Assembly (NCBI GenBank): GCA_003605085.1 | Contig: QZKD01000016.1 | Span: 58,101-122,100 of the forward strand | DNA: 64,000 nt | Source of the DNA: Acholeplasma sp. | GTDB lineage: Bacteria > Bacillota_I > Bacilli_A > Acholeplasmatales > Acholeplasmataceae | Direction of reading: 5' to 3' | In this document: one piece after another, positions 42,781 through 52,451 of the stretch | Position numbering within the stretch: the first letter of the stretch is position 1 | Layout: every line of letters starts with the position of its first letter | Made by a program: the position numbers and the translations under genes | Notes under the pieces: generated by a model | What the model was told of the DNA's origin: nothing | Database searches by the model: none | What the model saw: only the letters and a program-made list of their open reading frames with translations

Positions 42781-43842
42781 TTATTCTTGACTTAAACGTT
42801 CAATAATAATGCAGTTTCTACCTGCTTGTTTGGCTTGATAGAGCAGCGTATCTGCCTTTTCAAGAGCTTCTTGATAATTAAGCATGATTGACCTTGGTTT
42901 ATAAAGAACACCGATACTTATGGAGAGCGACAGTTCAATACCGTTGATCGTTATTGGAGTATTTGCGACTTTTTGACGATATGCATCAATGATTTCATGT
43001 ATATACTCCACATGATCAATAGGGATAAGCATTAAGAATTCTTCACCACCATAACGTGCGATGAAATCTTGTTCACGACATGTATCTTCGAGTGTTTTAG
43101 CAATATTTAGCAAAACTTGATCGCCAATTAGATGTCCATAGGTATCATTGATTTCTTTAAAGTGATCGATATCTAGCATCACAATGGCTAAACTTTCATT
43201 CTCCCACTCTGTGATGGGGTCAATCTGATCGAAAAGTTGTGTGATTGCCGTGCGATTGGGTAATTTGGTCAGTGAATCAATCATTGCAAGCCCTGAAAGT
43301 GCATTTAATGATTCATCAGCGATTCTTACGAAATATAGTGCTGAGTTTCCAACACCCATCATGTTTAAAAAGATATTATTGATAAGAAAGAATGTGATGA
43401 GCCATGAAGGTAATATCACCATGGGATCGACTTCTCTAGCATGTAAAACGCTAATCACGAACAAGGATCCTAAAAGCCAAATATAACTTATTTTTTGCCA
43501 CTTTTTCCAGTCAGTAAAGATGATTAGAACAGCGATGTTAAAATAAAAGAATACAAAGCCTGCTGTATTGGCAAACATGATAACCTCAAAAAATGTTTGA
43601 ATAAGAATAGCTGTGATAAAAATAAAGGCGGCAAAAGCATACTTTTTCTTACGATTAAAATAAATGGCAAAAAATGATGCGATAAATGAAACAATATTGA
43701 GACTGACTAAAAGTAGATTACCGATATAGATAAAGAGAGGTATAAATAAGAAATAGGCAAAAAACGAACTGTAATATACCAAGTTCGCTTGATTATAATT
43801 TTGCTTTACTTTGAAATCGATAGGATTGAAAAGTTTTCGCAT
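42781..43842 (-). CDS. Membrane-bound diguanylate cyclase (GGDEF)
   Basis: 353 residues: five or six membrane helices (to about 170), then a GGDEF domain that makes cyclic di-GMP from two GTP. The active loop is RYGGEEF (GGEEF at 265-269), and an RxxD inhibitory site (R256-E-Q-D259) lies five residues before it, so product inhibition is likely. Metal-binding DIDHFKEINDTYGH is intact. No sensory PAS or EAL domain is present. GAGGT precedes the ATG. Confidence 0.88.
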   Translation of the reverse strand: MRKLFNPIDFKVKQNYNQANLVYYSSFFAYFLFIPLFIYIGNLLLVSLNIVSFIASFFAIYFNRKKKYAFAAFIFITAILIQTFFEVIMFANTAGFVFFYFNIAVLIIFTDWKKWQKISYIWLLGSLFVISVLHAREVDPMVILPSWLITFFLINNIFLNMMGVGNSALYFVRIADESLNALSGLAMIDSLTKLPNRTAITQLFDQIDPITEWENESLAIVMLDIDHFKEINDTYGHLIGDQVLLNIAKTLEDTCREQDFIARYGGEEFLMLIPIDHVEYIHEIIDAYRQKVANTPITINGIELSLSISIGVLYKPRSIMLNYQEALEKADTLLYQAKQAGRNCIIIERLSQE

Positions 43843-43865
43843 ATGACCTCAGATGATGAATCGAT

Positions 43866-44330
43866 TTATCTGTCGATTAAACGATGATAGATTTTCCTTG
43901 AATTTTCAATGGGAATTGCACCACAAACATGATGGTAAAAATGTTGTGTGTGTTCACTCACAGCACCTATAATTGCGTATCCATATCCATCGTGGTACAT
44001 CGCTTCAAGGCACTTAATGATTAAGGCTGAACCGATTCCATGCTTGCGATAACTTGGATGAACACCCATTGGACCGAAAAATCCTTTAGCAGTTGCATCA
44101 TAACAAGCGAAGCCGATAATCTTTTGCTCATCTACAGCAATAAAACACGTGGGTTGAGGTCTAAATAATCCAGATTTCGCTTCCGAGACCCAGCGAGAAG
44201 AAAAATTGGTTCCAATAAAGTCAAGAACCTGATCACTATCAGGAGATAAAACACGCTTTATTGCTACCTTGTTTTCTGGGATTTGAAACGTTTGTTGATA
44301 GAGATCAACGAGTAAATCTGCGCTTGGCAT
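43866..44330 (-). CDS. GNAT acetyltransferase
   Basis: 154 residues, single GNAT domain. GVHPSYRKHGIGSALI is the acetyl-CoA site and HFYHHVCGA the C-terminal helix. Substrate unknown. AAAGGAG and the ATG at 44330 fit. Directly upstream of the cyclase gene with 23 nt between, perhaps one transcript. Confidence 0.72.
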   Translation of the reverse strand: MPSADLLVDLYQQTFQIPENKVAIKRVLSPDSDQVLDFIGTNFSSRWVSEAKSGLFRPQPTCFIAVDEQKIIGFACYDATAKGFFGPMGVHPSYRKHGIGSALIIKCLEAMYHDGYGYAIIGAVSEHTQHFYHHVCGAIPIENSRKIYHRLIDR

Positions 44331-44511
44331 AAGTATCACTCCTTTTTTTCATTATATCATGAATTCCATGTCTCAAGAGGGTGTTAAGAACGTTCATCTA
44401 AATCATGTAAGAATCTTATCATGCTTGATCTATCATTCTTTAGAAAGAACACTTTTACAAATCTACGTATTTTCGTCTATAATAAGAATAGACATAATGT
44501 AAGGAGCGACC

Positions 44512-45663
44512 ATGAAGAATCTGATTAAATCTATCCTTTTTATCGGACTATTAATTTTTACTACCTTATTTCAAAATTCAGCACCTCTCCAAATATCTGC
44601 AGCAGATGAACCTTATGATGCTGTCTATTTCGGTTCAAAATTTTGTCAGGTATGTATTGCATTGGATGAATCTGATGATGCCTTCACGCGTTTGGAAAAT
44701 CAAGGTCTAAGCATTAAGAAATATATTATTGAAGATGATTCATCCTATACAGAGATCTTCCGTAATTATCAATTTACTTATGATGTTCCACAAACCAGTG
44801 CCTCCGTGCCCATTATTTTTGTCGGAGAAACTTACTTTACTGGAAGAGAAGCGATCAATCAAGCGATTGATGACTTTACGATTCGAGATATAGCATCAAC
44901 GCAAAGTATCCCAGAAATTATGGTTGCACCACCTTCAGATTTCTCACTCGTTTATTTTGTACTCTTAGGGTTTGTCGATGGCGTCAATCCATGTGCAATA
45001 GCCATGCTGTTGATTTTTATCTCGCTTTTAGGTTTTACCAACAATAAAAAGATTCTTTTACGGGTAAGTTTGACATTTATTGGAGCCATCTTCATTAACT
45101 ATTTTCTCTTTGGAACGCTTCTTTACCGCTTCTTTAATCGACTCCAATTTTTATCCATCATCGTTACTGTGCTACCTTGGGTCATCATTGGACTCACAGG
45201 ATTTCTTTTCATTTTAAATTTTTACGATTTTGTGGTGACATTACTTCAAAAATATAATCTGGTAAAAAATCAGTTACCGAGAGGTATACAAGCATTCAAT
45301 CGTAGATTAATGAAAAAATTCACCGAAAAAATGGAAGAAAATTCGAAGATGGTGTATGTGATCACTTTCTTCATTGGAACCGTGATTTCATTTACAGAAT
45401 TTTTATGTACAGGACAAGCCTATTTAACCGCAATTTTGCATCTCATTCATTTTACTGATCATATCAGTCGAGGAATCATTTTACTTGTGATTTACAACAT
45501 TATCTTTGTACTACCCCTTATCATCATTACGACGATTGCGATGAAAACACAATCCATCATCGGTATTTCCGTTTTTATGAGAGAAAAGTTACATTGGATT
45601 AAACTTTTTAATGCACTCGTTTTTTTAGCTATTTTATTGTATTACGTGTTCTTTATGATTTAG
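44512..45663 (+). CDS. Thioredoxin-like/CcdA-type fusion membrane protein
   Basis: 383 residues. A signal peptide or first helix, then an extracellular thioredoxin- or glutaredoxin-like domain with CxxC (C45, C48 in FCQVC; about 35-125), then a six-helix CcdA/DsbD-type region with conserved cysteines C161 in VDGVNPCAIA and C299 in TEFLCTGQAY. Such proteins carry reducing power across the membrane. The two halves are usually separate proteins. A -35 TTTACA and -10 TATAAT lie upstream. Confidence 0.75.
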   Translation: MKNLIKSILFIGLLIFTTLFQNSAPLQISAADEPYDAVYFGSKFCQVCIALDESDDAFTRLENQGLSIKKYIIEDDSSYTEIFRNYQFTYDVPQTSASVPIIFVGETYFTGREAINQAIDDFTIRDIASTQSIPEIMVAPPSDFSLVYFVLLGFVDGVNPCAIAMLLIFISLLGFTNNKKILLRVSLTFIGAIFINYFLFGTLLYRFFNRLQFLSIIVTVLPWVIIGLTGFLFILNFYDFVVTLLQKYNLVKNQLPRGIQAFNRRLMKKFTEKMEENSKMVYVITFFIGTVISFTEFLCTGQAYLTAILHLIHFTDHISRGIILLVIYNIIFVLPLIIITTIAMKTQSIIGISVFMREKLHWIKLFNALVFLAILLYYVFFMI

Positions 45664-45672
45664 GAGGGAGCC

Positions 45673-45960
45673 ATGAAAGCTTATTTAGTGATCAAAAACA
45701 GGGACAATACAGTTGTTTTTGAAGGTAAAGCATTGACGTTACCGATCAAAGAGGATGCTATGAAGAAAAAATCAATGGAAGTGTTTCGTGATCCTGATCC
45801 ATGCATCATCCATCAATCGTATGTGACTCAAACCTTGGTGGAATCTCTTTTGGATTATATTCCTAAAGGGATATGTGTTTTAGGCAAAGATATTCCTCTA
45901 GATTTATCCTTTATTGCACTTGAAGATGTTTTACATTTATCCTTTTACCGAAAGGAGTGA
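45673..45960 (+). CDS. Small protein of unknown function before the cysteine desulfurase
   Basis: 95 residues, no family recognised. GGAGGG precedes the ATG at 45673. Charged alpha/beta-like sequence with a single internal cysteine pair far apart (C44, C68). It is 9 nt from the preceding gene and 4 nt from the next, so part of the same operon with thiol and sulfur functions. Confidence 0.5.
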   Translation: MKAYLVIKNRDNTVVFEGKALTLPIKEDAMKKKSMEVFRDPDPCIIHQSYVTQTLVESLLDYIPKGICVLGKDIPLDLSFIALEDVLHLSFYRKE

Positions 45961-45964
45961 AATG

Positions 45965-47101
45965 ATGTCCTATTATTTAGATCATGCAGCAACAACACCA
46001 CTTGATCCTGAAGTATTAAATGCGATGATGCCGTACTTAACAGACCTTTATGCCAATCCATCATCCCTTCACGATCAAGGCATTTTCATACGTAAAAAAA
46101 TCAATGAGACGAGAGAAAGTGTCGCCAAGGCATTTCATGTGTCTACTTCAGGAGTTGTTTTTACATCAGGAGGAACAGAGGCGACAAATTTAGCACTTTT
46201 GGGTTATGCCAAAGCACACCCTGAAAAAAAACATATATTGACAACGACTATCGAACATCATGCGACAACACATACAGTTGAAGCACTCGAACATTTAGGA
46301 TATGACATTGATTTTATACCTGTCGATCAAGAAGGTTTTATTGTGGTCGATCAGTTCAAAAAGTTGATTCGTCACGATACATTACTCGTCTCAATCATCT
46401 GGGGTAATAATGAGATTGGTACGATTCAAGATGTCAAAGTTCTTGGTCAAATCGCACATGAGCATGGTGCTGTTTTCCATGTCGATGCTGTCCAAATGGC
46501 GGGGCAAACCATCATTGATTTATCACAATTACCGATTGATATGATGACCATTTCAGCGCATAAGTTTTATGGCCCTAAGGGCATAGGTGCACTCATTCTA
46601 AACCAAGGGATCACAATCCAACCCATCCTTTATGGTGGACAGCACGAAAAGGGTTTACGTTCAGGAACAGAGAATGTGAGTGGAATCATCGGGTTAGCTA
46701 AAGCGCTTGAACTTGCAAGATCAAGGGTAAACAGTTACTGTAAAGAACTTTTGAGCATTCATGATGCATATCGAAAGTTACTCAAAAAAGTGATTCCAGA
46801 GATTGAATTTAATGGACCCAAAGATAGCACTAAACGATTGTCATCCATTTTAAGTTTATCTCTACCTAATGTATCTAGTACTGAATTACAATATGCCTTA
46901 AATAGAAAAGGCATCTATGTTTCAACAGGCAGTGCGTGTTTATCCAATGAAATCAAAGGATCCCATGTTTTAGAAGCGATCAAAAGAGATTCATCATATG
47001 CGACACTTCGTTTATCTTTTGGAACAAAATCCGAACTTAAGGATATCCCCCAAATTTGTCAAACCATCAAAGAAATATATGAAGATTTAAGAGATTATTG
47101 A
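45965..47101 (+). CDS. Cysteine desulfurase (NifS/IscS-like)
   Basis: 378 residues. PLP lysine K200 in SAHKFYGPKG and catalytic C325 in STGSACLS; the N-terminus YLDHAATTPLDPEV is diagnostic. It removes sulfur from cysteine for iron-sulfur clusters or thio-modified tRNA. No IscU or ThiI lies next to it here, so the specific role (NifS-like or IscS-like) is open. AAAGGAG is 7 nt before the ATG at 45965. Confidence 0.88.
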   Translation: MSYYLDHAATTPLDPEVLNAMMPYLTDLYANPSSLHDQGIFIRKKINETRESVAKAFHVSTSGVVFTSGGTEATNLALLGYAKAHPEKKHILTTTIEHHATTHTVEALEHLGYDIDFIPVDQEGFIVVDQFKKLIRHDTLLVSIIWGNNEIGTIQDVKVLGQIAHEHGAVFHVDAVQMAGQTIIDLSQLPIDMMTISAHKFYGPKGIGALILNQGITIQPILYGGQHEKGLRSGTENVSGIIGLAKALELARSRVNSYCKELLSIHDAYRKLLKKVIPEIEFNGPKDSTKRLSSILSLSLPNVSSTELQYALNRKGIYVSTGSACLSNEIKGSHVLEAIKRDSSYATLRLSFGTKSELKDIPQICQTIKEIYEDLRDY

Positions 47102-47123
47102 CCTCATCGTTGAGGTCTTTTTT
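47100..47123 (+). terminator. Terminator of the cysteine desulfurase operon
   Basis: GACCTCA-TCGT-TGAGGTC followed by TTTTTT; overlaps the TGA stop of the gene. Confidence 0.85.
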
Positions 47124-47138
47124 ATTTTATAGACCCTC

Positions 47139-47187
47139 TTCACATTTCAAGACTAAAGTGCTATAATGTCACTGGTGAAAGCGCTTT
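47139..47187 (+). promoter_or_regulatory. glnA promoter with a cre-like palindrome at the start site
   Basis: TTCACA (47139-47144) and TATAAT (47162-47167) are 17 bp apart. The palindrome AAAGCGCTTT (47178-47187), flanked as TGAAAGCGCTTTAC, lies at about the transcription start. It is close to the CcpA cre consensus but not exact. No GlnR box was found. Confidence 0.5.
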
Positions 47188-47207
47188 ACAATTTAAAGGA
47201 GAACAAC

Positions 47208-48641
47208 ATGTTTAAATCCATCCAAGACATGATTACCTATGTCAATAAAGAAGAGGTAAAAGTCATCGATTTTAAGGTGACTGATTTAACGGGCACATGG
47301 CATCGTTTATCGATTACAAGTCAGAAATTAAAACCCGATATCATGCAAAAAGGCATTGGCTTTGATGGATCGAGTTATGGATTTAATTCTGTTGAAAAAT
47401 CGGATATGGTCATGATTCCGGATGTCTCATCATGCTATCTCGATACATTAAAACATGTCAAAACATTGGTCTGCATCGCAGATATCTATGCAATCAATAA
47501 TCACACGATGGTTCGTTATCAAGATGATCCACGTTATATTGCTGAAAAAGCTGAGAAATTCATCCTCAATTCAGGTGTTGCTGATCAAATTTTATTAGGA
47601 CCAGAATTTGAGTTTTATGTTCTAGATCATATTTCCTATGAATATACGAATCAACATATGGAAGTTACTATCGATTCTAAACAAGCTGAATGGAACACAA
47701 AAAAGAAAGATGAGCCTAATCTAGGACTTCAAGTGAAACATCATGGCGCGTATCATCTAGATTCTCCTTTTGATCAAAGTTATGAATTTAGAACCGATGT
47801 TGTGATAGAAGCTGAACGTATCGGAATCCCTATCAAGTATCATCATGGAGAAAATGGTGGTCCTGGACAGGTAGAAATAGAAGTCGAATTTGCCTCCATC
47901 AAAGAGATGGGTGATCGTTCGATGAAGATTAAAAATATTTTGAAACAAATGGCTTCAGAAAGACAAAAAGTGGTCACGTTTATGCCCAAACCGTTTGCTA
48001 CAGAATCAGGTTCAGGCATGCATGTTCATATGCAATTAAAGAAAAATGGCGCCTATATTATGTATGATGAATCTGGATATTCTCATTTGTCTAAGACAGC
48101 GCTTTATATGATCGGTGGAATTCTTCATCATGCGCGTTCATTAACTGCCATTACCAACCCGACCACCAATTCATATAAGCGTTTAGTCCCTGGCTTTGAA
48201 GCACCAGTCACGGTAGGATTTGCCAATGCGAATCGCAGTGCTGTCATTCGTATTCCTGGATATACCTTAGATGAAACAGAAAAGCGCTTTGAGTATCGTA
48301 GTCCAGATGCGATGAGCAATCCCTATTTGACATATGCTGCACTTATGCTTGCAGCTTATGATGGTATCATCCATAAAATCGATCCGATGGATCAAGGGTA
48401 TGGACCTTATGATTTTAATCTATATGATTTATCTGATGAAGATAAGAAAAAGATCAAGTCATTACCAGCGTCATTGGAAGAAGCTTGTCAAGCATTAAAA
48501 GAAGATCATGATTATTTGCATGCCGGTGATGTGTTTACTCAATCAATCATTGATACACATATCAAAAAGGTGATGAAAGATCATCAACTTATGCAAAAAA
48601 TGCCTCATCCTTTAGAATTTGATCTATACTTTAAGCGGTAG
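47208..48641 (+). CDS. glnA: Glutamine synthetase, type I
   Basis: Makes glutamine from glutamate and ammonia with ATP. 477 residues, longer than the 444-residue Bacillus enzyme because of an extra stretch (about residues 125-150). DGSSYGF (53-59), EFEFYVLD, the ammonia-site NPTTNSYKRLVPGFEAP and ATP-site RIPGY/KRFEYRSPDA are intact. The adenylylation tyrosine motif of enteric enzymes is not seen. AAAGGAG supports ATG 47208. Confidence 0.92.
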   Translation: MFKSIQDMITYVNKEEVKVIDFKVTDLTGTWHRLSITSQKLKPDIMQKGIGFDGSSYGFNSVEKSDMVMIPDVSSCYLDTLKHVKTLVCIADIYAINNHTMVRYQDDPRYIAEKAEKFILNSGVADQILLGPEFEFYVLDHISYEYTNQHMEVTIDSKQAEWNTKKKDEPNLGLQVKHHGAYHLDSPFDQSYEFRTDVVIEAERIGIPIKYHHGENGGPGQVEIEVEFASIKEMGDRSMKIKNILKQMASERQKVVTFMPKPFATESGSGMHVHMQLKKNGAYIMYDESGYSHLSKTALYMIGGILHHARSLTAITNPTTNSYKRLVPGFEAPVTVGFANANRSAVIRIPGYTLDETEKRFEYRSPDAMSNPYLTYAALMLAAYDGIIHKIDPMDQGYGPYDFNLYDLSDEDKKKIKSLPASLEEACQALKEDHDYLHAGDVFTQSIIDTHIKKVMKDHQLMQKMPHPLEFDLYFKR

Positions 48642-48669
48642 TTTGAAAATTTGGTTCAAAAAATAAAAA

Positions 48670-48699
48670 ATCACCCATCTTTTTGGGTGATGTCTTTTT
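48670..48699 (+). terminator. Terminator of glnA
   Basis: ATCACCCA pairs with TGGGTGAT around a 6-nt loop, then GTCTTTTT. Confidence 0.8.
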
Positions 48700-48751
48700 A
48701 TAATGGGCGATTTACAGTATACTGTAAGCACAGGAAAGGGAGATTAAAGCC

Positions 48752-50953
48752 ATGAAATATGTGTTTTGGCTCATCGTTATCCTCTCAAGCCTTTTTGTAA
48801 AAGGGTGTGGAGAAGAAGATCCTAATGCCATTTTAAATGTTGAAATCACGTATGTAGAGGAAACCTTAGAAATGACCTCATCAAGTGCGTTTTTTGATGT
48901 TGAAATCATCGATAAAGGTGATGTCTTATCTTTTGAATTGCACGCAAAAGATGACTATTTTTTCTCATCGCGTTTAGTTGGATTTATTAATGGGATAAAA
49001 CTTTCAAAAAGTCAAATAATAGTAGATGGACCTACCGCTATATTCACCATTAATCACCCCAATCCTAGAGATCCAGAAGCTTATGAAGAAGTTATGGTAA
49101 CCTTTGATTTGAATGGAGGGTCATGGACCAAAGAGATCATCGATGAACTCATACCATCGACCACGTTGAACATTCAAGCCAAAGATGACTTAACAGGTGA
49201 AACTTTCTCACTTTTCGATCATGATCAAGACCTTTTACGCTGGTATTATAAACTGTTTCTATTATATGATGAAACGGTTGATGCATATCGTGTGGTTGCT
49301 ACCGATCATGCCACTGCAAGCATTGCTAATTTAGAGTTACCAAATTATGATTATGTGATCGGTGTTCATCTATCCACTAATGATCTCATCGCACGAGACC
49401 TTATCATGAGTTATACTTTAAACGATATCACCAACATGCTTATCAGATTTAATATCGATCTTTTAGTCTATGAAGAGGGCGATCTTGAGGTAAGCATTTA
49501 TGAAGAGGACATACTTTTAGGGATATTTACCAAAACATATACCACCATTGAAGCATTCCCTATTCCATACCGTGAGACCTTTTCATTTCAAGGGTGGAGT
49601 GATGGAACAAAGACGTATTATACCTATCCAGGATACAAAATCAAAGAAGGTGTCAAAGAAGTGAACTATATTGCACAATGGGAAGGTGCTTCTGAAACAG
49701 AACTTAAAGCATATATCGATGAATTTATTCCTCCAAAAATTCATGAAAATATCGATTTACCAACATCTTATAGTCATTATGACATCGTTTGGGAGTCATC
49801 TGATCCAGAGGTTTTAGATCCTAGTGGTCAATTTCATATGCCTTATCAAGATGTTAGTTTAACTTTAACTGCTCTTGCTACTTCTGATAGTGATGAATAC
49901 ACGTTTACTTACACATTGGAAACCACGCATTATAAATCACTTGCTAACCCGATTGCCTCAGGATATATCTATCGCAATTATCATTTGCTTGGCGATGATT
50001 TTTTTGAAACATTAGATATCATCAATACCGCGTTTATCAAAGCAGAAAGTGATGGAACGCTCACGGGAACTACAGTGTTATCCAATATTGAAACCTATAT
50101 CAAACCAAAAGCGAAACTTTATGGCAACTGGATCATCCCTTCAATTTCACCTGATTCAGCGTGGTCAACGATCGCCAAATCCCCATCACTTGTTGAAGCA
50201 TTTGCCAATAATATTGTGACTCTCATCAATACCTATGGGTTTAGTGGTGTCGATATTGACTGGGAAACACCTACGGATTCTGAGACCACACTTTATGTGA
50301 ATATGATGGAAGTAATCTACCAAAAAGTTAAAGCGAACAATCCCAATCATCTTGTGACCACCGCGATCACAGGTGGTATGTGGCAACCCCCAAGATACGG
50401 TTTATCCACCTCAAAGAATTATGTAGATTATATCAACATGATGACTTACGGTATGGTCAATGGTGGCGGACAATATCAAAATGCACTTTATCCAGCAACT
50501 TCATATTTAAATTCAACCTTAAAGATTGGCAAAACATTGACCAGCTGCTCCATAAAAGAAAGCGTTGAGCTCTTTAGAAACCAATATCAAGTCCCTTATG
50601 ATAAAATCATCGTAGGTGTTGCATTTTATGGAATTTCTCAATCGAGAAGTTACGATGAAACGACGCAAACATGGTCTTCATGGACCTATGCAGGTGCTTT
50701 GTCATATTCTACACTACAAGCCAATTACATTGTCAATGCCACTTACACGAAAGTCTATGATGAACGTGCAGGTGTCCCCTATATGGTCAATCAAGCAGGA
50801 ACTCTCTTTATCTCCTATGATAATCAGCGCTCTATCTTAGAAAAAAGTGCCTTTATTATCGAAGAAGGACTTGCAGGAATGATGTACTGGGAGCAGGGTC
50901 ATGACAGCACTGGTGTATTATTACATGCCATGTATCAAGGTTTAAAATCATAG
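48752..50953 (+). CDS. Surface lipoprotein with a GH18 chitinase-like domain
   Basis: 733 residues. A lipoprotein signal ends at C19 (LFVKGC, with an unusual lysine in the lipobox). The middle part contains an InlB-type repeat (FDLNGGSW ... FQGWSDG, about 120-300) and an Ig-like stretch DIVWESSDPEVL. The C-terminal GH18 domain (about 410-730) has the catalytic GVDIDWE with E505 as acid/base and MMYWEQGHD near its end. It likely cleaves beta-1,4-N-acetylglucosamine polymers or peptidoglycan-type glycans outside the cell. Confidence 0.82.
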   Translation: MKYVFWLIVILSSLFVKGCGEEDPNAILNVEITYVEETLEMTSSSAFFDVEIIDKGDVLSFELHAKDDYFFSSRLVGFINGIKLSKSQIIVDGPTAIFTINHPNPRDPEAYEEVMVTFDLNGGSWTKEIIDELIPSTTLNIQAKDDLTGETFSLFDHDQDLLRWYYKLFLLYDETVDAYRVVATDHATASIANLELPNYDYVIGVHLSTNDLIARDLIMSYTLNDITNMLIRFNIDLLVYEEGDLEVSIYEEDILLGIFTKTYTTIEAFPIPYRETFSFQGWSDGTKTYYTYPGYKIKEGVKEVNYIAQWEGASETELKAYIDEFIPPKIHENIDLPTSYSHYDIVWESSDPEVLDPSGQFHMPYQDVSLTLTALATSDSDEYTFTYTLETTHYKSLANPIASGYIYRNYHLLGDDFFETLDIINTAFIKAESDGTLTGTTVLSNIETYIKPKAKLYGNWIIPSISPDSAWSTIAKSPSLVEAFANNIVTLINTYGFSGVDIDWETPTDSETTLYVNMMEVIYQKVKANNPNHLVTTAITGGMWQPPRYGLSTSKNYVDYINMMTYGMVNGGGQYQNALYPATSYLNSTLKIGKTLTSCSIKESVELFRNQYQVPYDKIIVGVAFYGISQSRSYDETTQTWSSWTYAGALSYSTLQANYIVNATYTKVYDERAGVPYMVNQAGTLFISYDNQRSILEKSAFIIEEGLAGMMYWEQGHDSTGVLLHAMYQGLKS

Positions 50954-50969
50954 ACATAAGGTGGTAAAG

Positions 50970-51812
50970 ATGAGTTTTGAATGGACGATCGATCAACGTT
51001 TTGATAATCTGACATTACGTAGTTTTTTCGCCTATCATCATCTAGGCAAAACATTGATCCATCAGCTCTTTCAAGAGAGAAGAATCAAAGTCAATGACAA
51101 GATAATCCTTCATGACCATTTATTTCATACAGGTGATTTTCTATGGATTGATTTTCAAAAAGAAGAAGATCATCAGATCGATCCTACTCCCATCGATATT
51201 GTCTATGAAGATCTAGATTTTTTAATCGTAAGTAAACCTCAAGGATTGCTCGTTCATGATGATGGCATCTCAAAAACTTCTTTAACAAGACGTGTGAATC
51301 ATTACGCAAAAACCATGGGGTATCATCACCGAGTTTTACCTGCACATCGGATTGATAAGGAAACGACAGGGTTAGTTTTATTTGCCAAACATCCGCTTTC
51401 TTTAAGTTACCTATCTTATTTATTTGAAGAACAGAGTTTAGAAAAAATATACATCTGTGAAGTGAGGGGTCATCTAAAAGATGATGAAGGAACCATTGAT
51501 CTTCCGATTGCTCGCGACAGGCATGAGAATAAAATGCGAGTGGACAAAGAAGGTAAACCCGCAAAGACATATTATCAAGTGATTGAAAAGAAAAAGGAGA
51601 CATCGCTCCTTAAAGTTAGAATATTTGGGGGAAGAACCCATCAAATTCGAGTTCATTTTTCATATAAGGGCTATCCTGTTGTAGGTGATGATCGCTACGG
51701 TAGACCGGAACCTGATCCCTTAAAACTTCATTTTGAATCTGTTAAATTCATTCATCCTCGAACAGGACAAATGCTTGAAGTATCCACAAAACCACCTTTT
51801 ATGAACCCATAA
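50970..51812 (+). CDS. RluA-family pseudouridine synthase
   Basis: 280 residues. N-terminal S4-like segment, then the catalytic motif HRIDKETTGL with D129, and GGRTHQIRVHF. It converts uridine to pseudouridine in 23S rRNA or tRNA; the exact site cannot be predicted. AAGGTGG precedes the ATG at 50970. Its last 14 bases overlap the convergent kinase gene. Confidence 0.85.
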   Translation: MSFEWTIDQRFDNLTLRSFFAYHHLGKTLIHQLFQERRIKVNDKIILHDHLFHTGDFLWIDFQKEEDHQIDPTPIDIVYEDLDFLIVSKPQGLLVHDDGISKTSLTRRVNHYAKTMGYHHRVLPAHRIDKETTGLVLFAKHPLSLSYLSYLFEEQSLEKIYICEVRGHLKDDEGTIDLPIARDRHENKMRVDKEGKPAKTYYQVIEKKKETSLLKVRIFGGRTHQIRVHFSYKGYPVVGDDRYGRPEPDPLKLHFESVKFIHPRTGQMLEVSTKPPFMNP

Positions 51813-52356
51813 GAAGTTTTATGATGTCATCCTTTTGTTGGAAAATATCGTGTATGTCTACATAAGGAATGTGTAAATCTGCACATTCTTTTTTAATTCT
51901 CTGGCTTTCTTTGACCATATACACCATCAATTGATGAAACTCTTTTTCAGGATAACTCATATACCATGGGTTTTCCATCAAATGCGCATGGTTCTTGAGT
52001 TCTTGACCTTTGATGATGGGATCTTGATTTGCATAACCCAGATATAGAATTCTTACTTTGGTAGGATAGTTTGTCATGAGTTCATGCGCATAAGAGGTCA
52101 AAAGGTGAACCCCTTCAACTAAATGATCTTTTTTGTTTTCGATGATCGTCTGGAATAATCCTCTTAGGTAGGGTTCCAGTTCAAAAGCTACCGTAGAATC
52201 TGAGGCATCGATATGAATATTCAAGTTGGGATTTCCTCGGTAGAGCATCATCATGATATGATCTGTTTGAGTGAGTGGTAGATGATACCTTTTAACGAGT
52301 TCTTTGGCAACCAAAGATTTTCCTGATTTGGCAACACCGGTTAAGATATAAAGCAT
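51799..52356 (-). CDS. P-loop kinase-like protein of unknown substrate
   Basis: 185 residues. Walker A GVAKSGKS (7-14), and a possible lid region around residues 115-150. It looks like a small-molecule kinase of the nucleoside/shikimate-kinase type; no substrate is apparent. Convergent overlap with rluA-like gene. Confidence 0.6.
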   Translation of the reverse strand: MLYILTGVAKSGKSLVAKELVKRYHLPLTQTDHIMMMLYRGNPNLNIHIDASDSTVAFELEPYLRGLFQTIIENKKDHLVEGVHLLTSYAHELMTNYPTKVRILYLGYANQDPIIKGQELKNHAHLMENPWYMSYPEKEFHQLMVYMVKESQRIKKECADLHIPYVDIHDIFQQKDDIIKLLMGS

Positions 52357-52451
52357 ATAAGGTAACCTCCAACACTATTGTAGCACATGGATGATAAATG
52401 TGTGATTTATGAAAGAGTTGGTTTATAATAAGAGTAATGAGGAGGAATTAT

